Below, in pieces: positions 27,220 through 37,099 of a stretch of DNA of 61,375 nt. Source of the stretch: an uncultured Acetatifactor sp. GTDB lineage: Bacteria > Bacillota > Clostridia > Lachnospirales > Lachnospiraceae. The translations under genes and the position numbers were made by a program. The stretch covers positions 1 through 61,375 of the forward strand of contig CANPXL010000017.1 of NCBI GenBank assembly GCA_947586055.1. Direction: 5' to 3'. The notes below the pieces were generated by a model. It was not told the DNA's origin. It saw only the letters and a program-made list of their open reading frames with translations, and did no database searches. Positions within the stretch are counted from its first letter, which is position 1; every line of letters begins with the position of its first letter.

Positions 27220-27294
27220 TCGGAGTGGCGGGATTCGAACTCGCGACCTCCGCCTCCCTAAGACGGCGCTCTAACCAAGCTGAGCCACACCCCG
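27220..27294 (-). tRNA. tRNA-Pro(AGG)
   Basis: 75 nt. Acceptor CGGGGTG pairs with CACTCCG and the discriminator is A. The D-stem is GCTC/GAGC and the anticodon stem CCGTC/GGCGG encloses TTAGGGA, giving anticodon AGG. The T-loop is TTCGAAT with one A-C mismatch in its stem. CCA is not encoded. An unmodified A at position 34 is unusual for a bacterial proline tRNA and implies editing to inosine or restricted decoding. Confidence 0.88.
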
Positions 27295-27376
27295 TGACAC
27301 GTTTACCATTATAACGCGGCACAGGCCAAAAAGCAATCCCTTTTTTAAAAAAGTTTCACAACGCCCCAAAATTCCC

Positions 27377-30586
<3,210 letters not shown>

Positions 30587-32068
30587 TCAAAGCCCGTCTT
30601 TCGTCTCCAGCAGCTCCACCAGATACTCCCAGACACGCCGCGCGGACGAAACGCTCAACGTCTCTTCGGTGGTATGAATCTGATGCATCTGCGGCCCCAT
30701 GGACACGCAGTCAAGATCCCGGATCTTGCTTCCCAGAATTCCGCACTCCAGCCCCGCATGGATGGCTTCTACCCTGGGTTTGTGTCCGTATCTTTTCTCA
30801 TACACCGCTATCATTTTTTCCCGCAGGGGCGAATCCTTCCGATATTTCCATCCGGGATAATCCCCGCTGAAAACCGTCTCCCCTCCTGCCAGCTGCGTCA
30901 CTGCCCGCAGCTTTTCCATCAGCGCCCGCTTTGCGCTCTCCACACTGCTTCGGACGGAAAACCCAGCCTGCAGGTCTGCGCTCTCCCGCCCTGAACCAAT
31001 TCCATTCAGCTTCAGAATCCCCAGATTCAGGGATGTCTCCACCAAACCCGGCATATCGGCGCTCATGGCCTGAACGCCGTTTGGCAGAGCCCAGAGAAAC
31101 GCCGCTGCCCGGCCGGTATCCTCCGGCGTGATACAGGCAGTCTGTCTGAGCCCCTTTTCCTTTACCTGAAGACAGACGCCGGGATCCTTCTCTGAAAGTT
31201 CCTCCCTGAGCTCTGCCGCCGTCCCGCCTGCGATCTCTCTGAAAAGTTCCAGATCTTCTGTCTCCACCAGCACTTCCGCTTTCGTCTCCCGGGGGATGGC
31301 ATTGTCCGCAAGTCCCCCTTCCAGCCCGCAGAGTCTTACGGGCATCTTCCCGGTCAGATTGCACAGCAGCCTGCCCATCAGACAGTTGGAATTTCCCCTT
31401 TCCCTGTGAATCTCTCCGCCGGAATGACCGCCCTGCAGACCGCCGAGAGTCATTTCCACAAGCATTCCCTTTTTCTCTTCCACAGCCAGCCTCAGCCTGC
31501 AGTCTGCTCTCGCGCCCCCTGCGCAGCTTGTGAGAAAGATTCCCTCATCCTCGGAATCCAGATTGATCATCCGGCTTCCTGTCAGCAGGGACAGATCGAT
31601 GGCTCTGGCGCCGTCCATCCCCACCTCTTCGTCCACGGTAATCACCATCTCAAGCTTGGGATGTCTTACGGAGTCGGAGTCCAAAAGCGCCAGCATATAT
31701 GCCACCGCAATACCGTCGTCGCCGCCCAGACTGGTGCCTTCCGCCCGGATCTCGTCTCCCCTCACAGCCACCCGGAGCCCTTCTGTTTTCATATCAATGT
31801 CGCAGTCCGGTTTTTTTACCGCCACCATGTCCATATGTCCCTGCAGGATCACAGGCGGCTCCTTTTCGTACCCCGGCGTCGCTTCTTTTACAATGATCAC
31901 GTTCTTCCATTGATCCTGAACATAAAACAATCCCCGTCGCCTGGCAAAGTCCGCAAGGTAATCGCTGATTCGCTCAACGTTGCCCGAACCATGCGGAATC
32001 TTCGTAATCTCTTCAAAGTAATGAAACACGCTCTTCGGTTCCAGTTCTGACAAAACTCCCATTTGCAT
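30587..32068 (-). CDS. pepD: Aminoacyl-histidine dipeptidase (PepD, M20 family)
   Basis: 493 residues from an ATG at 32068 with GAAGAGG upstream. A cytoplasmic zinc dipeptidase that cleaves beta-alanyl-histidine and other Xaa-His dipeptides. Metal and catalytic sites are seen in order: LQGHMDMVAVK, TSLGGDDGIAVAYMLA, ITVDEEVGMDGA, INLDSEDEGIF and near the C-terminus AIHAGLECGILGSK with a zinc-binding His. The lid domain (residues ~200-385) shows GLQGGHSGGEIHRERGN. Length fits PepD and not the shorter PepT or PepV. Confidence 0.92.
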   Translation of the reverse strand: MQMGVLSELEPKSVFHYFEEITKIPHGSGNVERISDYLADFARRRGLFYVQDQWKNVIIVKEATPGYEKEPPVILQGHMDMVAVKKPDCDIDMKTEGLRVAVRGDEIRAEGTSLGGDDGIAVAYMLALLDSDSVRHPKLEMVITVDEEVGMDGARAIDLSLLTGSRMINLDSEDEGIFLTSCAGGARADCRLRLAVEEKKGMLVEMTLGGLQGGHSGGEIHRERGNSNCLMGRLLCNLTGKMPVRLCGLEGGLADNAIPRETKAEVLVETEDLELFREIAGGTAAELREELSEKDPGVCLQVKEKGLRQTACITPEDTGRAAAFLWALPNGVQAMSADMPGLVETSLNLGILKLNGIGSGRESADLQAGFSVRSSVESAKRALMEKLRAVTQLAGGETVFSGDYPGWKYRKDSPLREKMIAVYEKRYGHKPRVEAIHAGLECGILGSKIRDLDCVSMGPQMHQIHTTEETLSVSSARRVWEYLVELLETKDGL

Positions 32069-32265
32069 CAAGTATCCTCTTCTTTCACCGCGCATCCGTC
32101 AGACCATCCGTCTTACGTCCGCTTACGCTTTTTTGCGTCAGGCGTCCATCGCTCTGCGTCCCCGCGATACCCTGACAAAAACAGCATATCATGTTTTCAA
32201 AGTGCCCGCAATCGGAAGTTGCCGTTCGTATGATCCCTTATGTCCTTAAATTTCCAGTTCTCTTT

Positions 32266-33213
32266 TCAAATTTCCCTTTTATCATTCTCACGATCTTCGA
32301 TCCGGCAGATAGTATCCGTCCCAATCTCGCCGCTATCTATACCGTGCATCTTGAGAAGCTGCAACAGATGATCCCGCTCTGCGACGGCTTGTTCCTCCCT
32401 GGCAACGGCCTGATCCCGCTCCGCGACGGCCTGATCCCGTTCCAGAGTGGTCTTCTGAAGAAGCGCCTCCCGCCCTGCGGTGCGGCGGTAATAGTCCTCC
32501 CGGGCTTCGCACATCTGCCGGATCTTTTCGTCCTGCGTCAACTGGCGCACTGTGACAACGGCTTCCTGTAGATTGAGATCGGTTTTTGCAAGCATTTTCA
32601 ATTCCTCCCATGTAGCGGCCCTGAAAAAGGCGGCCCAGCGGTGAAGTCCATGGTATCGGTCTTCTCTGGTGGCAAGATGTATCTGAGTTAAGTCTAACAC
32701 AGACAGCCGAAGTTTGTCACTATATATTTTATGATTTTTGATATTTGTCATGTAGTAATTGGCAAAGAATTCCGGGCTTTCCGAAAACAGCGTAAAGTTC
32801 AGCAGTCCGATCTGGATGGCGGAACGGATATCCTCATAGTTCTGGCCGCGGTTTAAATTGTCAAAGGCGCGGCACAGGTAACAGAGGGACCGCTCGGGCC
32901 AGTTCCCCTCGTTGACCACCTGCATCTCCAGATTGATGACGGTATGTCCGTTGAGACAGACCTTGATGTCAAGGATGCAGGTTTTATCGTCCATGTCCTC
33001 GCCCAGTTCGATGGGGTTGGAGATTGCGACGGAGGTCACGTCGTCGGCGTCAAGATACAGGAGGGAGCAGATGAGGGCGCTCAGGACCCTGTTGTTGCGC
33101 TGCATCAGGGCGCGAAAGAGGTAATCATTTGTCATGGGGACGGGAAGGGGCCCCCGGGAATTGGAAAGGATGTCCAAGGAAACGGAAGAAAGATAATGAG
33201 ATTTGTTGTCCAT
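32266..33213 (-). CDS. Rpn-family PD-(D/E)XK nuclease (transposase-like)
   Basis: 315 residues from the ATG at 33213 with AAAGGAG upstream. The N-terminal half is the Rpn/PD-(D/E)XK domain: MTNDYLFRALMQ, then ILDIKVCLNGHTVINLEMQV, giving the D-(x)n-ExQ active-site pattern, followed by RSLCYLCRAFDNLNRGQ. Near the C-terminus four heptads (ERDQAVA twice, then REEQAVA and ERDHLLQ) form a coiled coil encoded by 21-bp tandem repeats. Rpn proteins raise RecA-independent recombination in E. coli and some act in phage defence. It stands alone and shows no inverted repeats of a transposon. Confidence 0.88.
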   Translation of the reverse strand: MDNKSHYLSSVSLDILSNSRGPLPVPMTNDYLFRALMQRNNRVLSALICSLLYLDADDVTSVAISNPIELGEDMDDKTCILDIKVCLNGHTVINLEMQVVNEGNWPERSLCYLCRAFDNLNRGQNYEDIRSAIQIGLLNFTLFSESPEFFANYYMTNIKNHKIYSDKLRLSVLDLTQIHLATREDRYHGLHRWAAFFRAATWEELKMLAKTDLNLQEAVVTVRQLTQDEKIRQMCEAREDYYRRTAGREALLQKTTLERDQAVAERDQAVAREEQAVAERDHLLQLLKMHGIDSGEIGTDTICRIEDRENDKREI

Positions 33214-33408
33214 AAGAAAAGCTCCTTTAGAAGATGATAGCAGCGCTGGGAAAAAGCCGGGATGGCATAACGGGCTGCGAAAATGGCTCTCTGCCGACGC
33301 TGACTTTTCGGAGCAGTCGGCAGTTACGGTAACAGGAAAAACAGATAGGCCGATACGGCGGAAACCGTCATGACAGACAGATACGATCAGCCGGACACAA
33401 TCAAGCAA

Positions 33409-33717
33409 TCAGGAAAACATCAGGATCCCACAAGAATATACAACGAAAAAAAGAACTGCCTGAATGTCAGATATGATGTTATGATAAAACAGACAGATAA
33501 AAATGTCAAGAAAATCCAGTTGCTCTGCCTGAAAATCCTTCTTTCTGTTCCAAAGCATAATATATTGGTTCAGATGAATCGTGGGATTGGGGTCATATTG
33601 CAGGCCGCATATATCCGATACAATTCTTTCTATACTGTCATCGCTCTTGTGCAGCAGGTGCTGACTTTCCAAAATAACGTTGCGCATGACGTCCATATCA
33701 GGATTTACATGACTCAT
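33409..33717 (-). CDS. Hypothetical protein
   Basis: 102 residues, not recognised. The ATG has GGAG nine bases upstream and lies 54 bases after the FakA-C-like gene. The first ~65 residues are soluble and helical-looking (MRNVILESQHLLHKSDDSIE). The end is hydrophobic (IQAVLFFVVYSCGILMF) and could be a tail anchor, or may be a frameshifted tail. Coding status is moderate. Confidence 0.4.
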   Translation of the reverse strand: MSHVNPDMDVMRNVILESQHLLHKSDDSIERIVSDICGLQYDPNPTIHLNQYIMLWNRKKDFQAEQLDFLDIFICLFYHNIISDIQAVLFFVVYSCGILMFS

Positions 33718-33770
33718 AAAATAAACTCCGCTTTCAGCAAATTCAAAACTTCATTCTCATCAAACAGTTT

Positions 33771-34022
33771 TTACCCTTTCAGGCCGCGTGACTGTCTGTC
33801 CATATCTTCGATAACAATATCATGGATCTCGCCCAGAGAAGCGCAATATTCAAGAACTTTCCACGGCTCATTGGTATGAAAATGGATCTTGATCAAATTT
33901 TCATCTCCAACCGCTAACAGGCAGTCTCCGCTGAAGTTGTCCGTAAAATAATCGCCGATCTCATCTTCATCCAGCCCATTGCCTTCGATAAGTAATTGTG
34001 TGTCGTACTTAAATTCTAACAT
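33771..34022 (-). CDS. Small single-domain FakA C-terminal-like protein
   Basis: 83 residues from the ATG at 34022 with GAGGG upstream. The whole chain corresponds to the C-terminal domain of fatty acid kinase FakA/DAK2-like proteins: FKYDTQLLIEGNGLDEDEIGDYF, then GDCLLAVGDENLIKIHFHTNEPWKVLEYC and DIVIEDMDRQ. The kinase domain itself is absent. In clostridia similar short proteins occur as separate genes, so this is probably not a fragment. The domain binds FakB or lipids in full-length FakA; here a regulatory or partner role is plausible but unproven. Confidence 0.75.
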   Translation of the reverse strand: MLEFKYDTQLLIEGNGLDEDEIGDYFTDNFSGDCLLAVGDENLIKIHFHTNEPWKVLEYCASLGEIHDIVIEDMDRQSRGLKG

Positions 34023-34093
34023 CTGATTTCCCTCCATACGCTCCGTTTTTTCTTTTGAGTATATCAAAAACACCCCCGACTTTCAAGACAACG

Positions 34094-34192
34094 GTGACAG
34101 TTCAACCGCGCCATTCGTAAAGCCGCGCTTACGCGCTGTCCGGCGCCGCGCGCCTGCCTTTGCTCATGAAAAGCTGCCGATTGAACTGTTAC
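34094..34192 (-). mobile_element. MITE-like repeat A, internally deleted copy
   Basis: 99 bp with both termini (GTGACAGTTCAA and TTGAACTGTTAC) and the GCAAAGGCAGGCGC core, but lacking the long hairpin: CATGAA joins directly to AAGCTGCCG. It is inverted relative to the copies at 15.3, 26.7 and 52.5 kb. No flanking duplication is visible. It sits just upstream of the tRNA-Gly promoter. Confidence 0.75.
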
Positions 34193-34224
34193 AGCAAAAA
34201 ATACGCCGTTTGAAAAAATAATGC

Positions 34225-34253
34225 TGGAAATACTACGGCGGATGTGCTATAGT
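34225..34253 (+). promoter_or_regulatory. Promoter of tRNA-Gly/tRNA-Asn
   Basis: TGGAAA, a 17-base spacer and TATAGT preceded by TGC (extended -10), 43 bases before tRNA-Gly. Confidence 0.6.
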
Positions 34254-34295
34254 AGAAAAGTAAGTGATGCGGCGCCTTATCAGGCGGTACGCCGT

Positions 34296-34366
34296 GCAGA
34301 TATGGTTCATCGGTAGAACGCTAGCTTCCCAAGCTGGAAAGGCGGGTTCGACTCCCGTTATCTGCT
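34296..34366 (+). tRNA. tRNA-Gly(CCC)
   Basis: 71 nt. Acceptor GCAGATA pairs with TATCTGC, discriminator T. The anticodon loop CTTCCCAAG shows CCC. T-loop TTCGACT. CCA is not encoded. Confidence 0.93.
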
Positions 34367-34434
34367 TTGATCCGGTTCGTGCATAAATTTTCTGCGGACG
34401 GATACACTGTATTGTGTCAGTGAAAAAATCATAA

Positions 34435-34506
34435 TCCTCGATAGCTCAATGGTAGAGCACTCGGCTGTTAACCGAGTTGTTGCAGGTTCGAGCCCTGCTC
34501 GGGGAG
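34435..34506 (+). tRNA. tRNA-Asn(GTT)
   Basis: 72 nt. Acceptor TCCTCGA pairs with TCGGGGA, discriminator G. The anticodon stem CTCGG/CCGAG encloses CTGTTAA, giving GTT. T-loop TTCGAGC. It is likely cotranscribed with tRNA-Gly 68 bases upstream. Confidence 0.93.
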
Positions 34507-34533
34507 TTCACACGTCGCAGGAGCGGCAGCTGC

Positions 34534-34570
34534 AAAGCCCGTAAACCATCGGTTTGCGGGCTTTGCGTTT
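34534..34570 (+). terminator. Terminator of the tRNA pair
   Basis: Stem AAAGCCCGTAAACC / GGTTTGCGGGCTTT (34534-34564) followed by GCGTTT. Confidence 0.7.
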
Positions 34571-34619
34571 AAAAACAAGCGCCCGCCCTGTCTCTCCGAA
34601 CAGGAATGGGACGCTTGCG
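34571..34619 (-). terminator. Terminator of the BspA-like gene
   Basis: On the minus strand CAAGCGTCCC and CCTGT pair with GACAGG and GGGCGCTTG, followed by TTTTT. It lies 27 bases past the stop codon. Confidence 0.75.
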
Positions 34620-34645
34620 TTATTCATTCATAATCTTAATTTTGA

Positions 34646-36628
34646 CTATTTCATTACAAAATGGATCTCAGGATATGCACGCTTTACACACTCGATCCAC
34701 CCATCCGTCCAGCCATCTCCCAAATATACGGTTTCCAGGCTGCTGCAGCCCCAAAATATATACTCCACAGACTCCACGCCGCTTGTGTCAAAGCCGCTCA
34801 AATCCAGCTCTTTCAGGCTGCTGCAACCGAAAAACATACTGCTCATATCCGTCACGCCGCTTGTGTCAAAGTCGTTCAGATCCAGTTCTTTCAGATTGCT
34901 GCAGTTTTCAAACATGCTATGCATACTGGTCACACCGCTTGTGTCAAAACTGCTCAGATCCAGCTTCTCCAGGCTGCTGCAGCCACCAAACATAGCTTCC
35001 ATATCCGTCACGCTGCTCTTATTAAAACTGCTCAGATCCAGTTCTTCCAGGCTGCTGCAGTTTTGAAACATCCCCCTCATACCCGTCACGCCGCTTGTGT
35101 CAAAGCTGCTCAGATCCAATTTTTTCAGGCCGCTGCAGTCCAAAAACATATATCTCATAGTCTCCACGCTGCTTGTGTCAAAGCCGCTCAGATCCAGCTC
35201 TTTCAGGCTGCTGCAACGGTCAAACATACTACTCATATCCGTCACGCCGCTCGTGTCAAAGCCGCTCAGATCCAGTTCTTTCAGGCCGCTGCAGCCTTCA
35301 AACATACTACTCATGGCCGTCACGCTGCTTGTGTCAAAGCTGCTCAGGTCCAGCTCTTCCAAGCTGCTGCAGCGGGCAAACATACCATTCATATCCGTCA
35401 CGCCGCTCGTATCAAAGCTGCTCAGATCCAGTTCTTTCAGGCTGCTGCAGCCTTCAAACATACTACTCATAGCCTTCACGCTGCTTGTGTCAAAGCTGCT
35501 CAGATCCAGCTCTTCCAAGCCGCTGCAGCGGGCGAACATAACATTCATATCCATCACGCCGCTCGTGTCAAAGCCGCTCAGATTCAGCTCTTTCAGGCCG
35601 CTGCAGCCTTCAAACATACTACTCATAGCTGTCACGCTGCTTGTGTCAAAGCTGCTCAGGTCCAGCTCTTTCAGGCTGTTACAGCCGTAAAACATCCATC
35701 CCATACCCTCCACGCCGCTTGTGTCAAAGCTGCTCAGATCCAGTTCTTTCAGGCCGGCACAGTCCCTAAACATACTATTCATAGAGTACACACTGCTCGT
35801 ATCAAAGCTGCTCAAATCCAGCTCTTTCAGGCTGCCGCAATGGTCAAACATACTATTCATATTCTTCACGCCGCTCGTATCAAAGCTGCTCAGATTCAGC
35901 TCTTTCAGGCTGGCGCAGTCCCTAAACATACCCAACATATCATACTCCACACTGCTTGTGTCAAAATTGCTCAGATCCAGCTCTTCCAGGCTGCTGCAGC
36001 CCGAAAACATACTATTCATATCCGTCACGTTGCCTGTGTCAAAACTGCTCAGATCCAGCCCTTTCAGGCTGCTGCAGCCCGAAAACATATACTCCATAGA
36101 CTCCACGTTTCTCGTGTCAAAGCCGCTCAGATCCAGCTCTTTCAGGCTGCTGCAGCCCGAAAACATCTCATGCATCCCCACCACGCTGCTTGTGTCAAAG
36201 CTGCTCAGATCCAACTCTTCCAGACGGCTGCAGTCGGAAAACATATGATACATATACATCGCGCTGCTCGTGTCAAAATCGCTCAAATCCAGTTCTTTCA
36301 GGCTGCTGCAGCGGTCAAACATATAACTCATATCCTTCACACTGCCTGTGTCAACACCGCTCAGATCCAGACTGGTTGCTCCTGACTGTCTGGCCGCATT
36401 AATTTTATCGGACAGCCCTCCCGAACTCGTCCGAAAGACAACGATCCCTACGACCGCAATGAAAACCACGATTCCCACCGCCGACGCCAGAATGATCCGG
36501 CGGCCCCGTTTCCCCGGCTTCTCTCCCTTTTTCCCTTTCTCCGTCGGCTCTTTTCCGGTCATATCCGCAGGATTTTCCGTCGTCTCAGCCATGCCTGCAC
36601 TGTGCACCGCGTTCTCTTTGTTTTTCAC
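34646..36628 (-). CDS. BspA-type (DUF285) repeat protein with one membrane anchor
   Basis: 660 residues from a GTG with GGAAG upstream. The N-terminus (~1-46) is charged; residues ~47-66 form one membrane helix (IILASAVGIVVFIAVVGIVVF). The rest, outside the cell, is 21 tandem 26-residue repeats of the form MSSMFxGCSSLKELDLSSFD, the BspA/DUF285 leucine-rich type. There is no signal peptidase site, LPXTG or cell-wall domain, so it is held by the N-terminal helix. Repeats 10-15 alternate in pairs (AMSSMFEGCS, then DMNxMFARCS), a sign of recent duplication. Such proteins mediate adhesion or interaction with host or other bacteria. The last repeat is degenerate and acts as a cap. Confidence 0.9.
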   Translation of the reverse strand: MKNKENAVHSAGMAETTENPADMTGKEPTEKGKKGEKPGKRGRRIILASAVGIVVFIAVVGIVVFRTSSGGLSDKINAARQSGATSLDLSGVDTGSVKDMSYMFDRCSSLKELDLSDFDTSSAMYMYHMFSDCSRLEELDLSSFDTSSVVGMHEMFSGCSSLKELDLSGFDTRNVESMEYMFSGCSSLKGLDLSSFDTGNVTDMNSMFSGCSSLEELDLSNFDTSSVEYDMLGMFRDCASLKELNLSSFDTSGVKNMNSMFDHCGSLKELDLSSFDTSSVYSMNSMFRDCAGLKELDLSSFDTSGVEGMGWMFYGCNSLKELDLSSFDTSSVTAMSSMFEGCSGLKELNLSGFDTSGVMDMNVMFARCSGLEELDLSSFDTSSVKAMSSMFEGCSSLKELDLSSFDTSGVTDMNGMFARCSSLEELDLSSFDTSSVTAMSSMFEGCSGLKELDLSGFDTSGVTDMSSMFDRCSSLKELDLSGFDTSSVETMRYMFLDCSGLKKLDLSSFDTSGVTGMRGMFQNCSSLEELDLSSFNKSSVTDMEAMFGGCSSLEKLDLSSFDTSGVTSMHSMFENCSNLKELDLNDFDTSGVTDMSSMFFGCSSLKELDLSGFDTSGVESVEYIFWGCSSLETVYLGDGWTDGWIECVKRAYPEIHFVMK

Positions 36629-36759
36629 TTTCGCATCTTCCTTTTCCCGCCTGTCCTTTTTCTGTTTTCCTTCCCACAGGATGGGATTCTTTTATTTTGC
36701 CCTCCCGAGGCCCTTTTGTCAACTGCCGTACGAAAGGCGTAGGCATAGTATCAGTTCCG

Positions 36760-36884
36760 CCCTGCCGCCGCCTTCCCGGCAGACCGTAAAGCAACGTCGG
36801 CACTTTGCGAGGTACTCTCGAGCCTAGTGCCCGTTACGTTGCGCGTCGAGCGCAAGCGTGTCTGCCGGGATGGCGGCGGCAGGG
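36760..36884. repeat. Repeat family B, copy 1
   Basis: Terminal inverted repeats of ~25 bp (CCCTGCCGCC...CCCGGCAGAC on the left, its complement on the right) with one or two mismatches. Inside are further inverted segments, GCAACG/CGTTGC and GCGTCGAGCGC. No coding potential. No flanking duplication is seen. Confidence 0.75.
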
Positions 36885-36914
36885 TGGAGCGTTACTTGCA
36901 AACATACCTCCTGA

Positions 36915-37026
36915 ACCCCGGCAGACCGTAAAGCAACGTCGGCACTTGGCGAGGTACTCTCGAGCCTGGTGCCCGTTACGTTGCGCGTCGAGCGCAAGCG
37001 TGTCTGCCGGGATGACGGCGGCAGGA
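36915..37026. repeat. Repeat family B, copy 2
   Basis: Nearly identical to copy 1 for ~100 bp, in the same orientation and offset by 142 bp. Its left terminus has lost the CTGCCGCCG part, while CCCCGGCAGAC and the full right end are kept. The two copies fill the gap between the BspA-like gene start and pnp. The stretch otherwise holds nothing recognisable. Confidence 0.75.
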
Positions 37027-37099
37027 CGGAGCATTAAAAACAGGGGAAGCCGCCTGCTGCGGTCTCCCCTGTCCAATGTTTCCCTTTTCGTTTTCTCAC

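Noticed and set aside
32266..33213. Active transposon carrying the Rpn gene
   Set aside because: No terminal inverted repeats or target duplication were found around it; Rpn proteins are often called transposases by name only.
34661..36385. 574-residue plus-strand open frame antisense to the BspA-like gene
   Set aside because: It mirrors the 78-bp repeats of the real gene, has no ribosome site or known domain, and its product is a low-complexity artefact (repeated AACVKAAQIQLFQAAA).
36760..37026. Insertion sequence with transposase
   Set aside because: Inverted ends are present but there is no reading frame long enough or similar to a transposase. It is kept only as a noncoding repeat.
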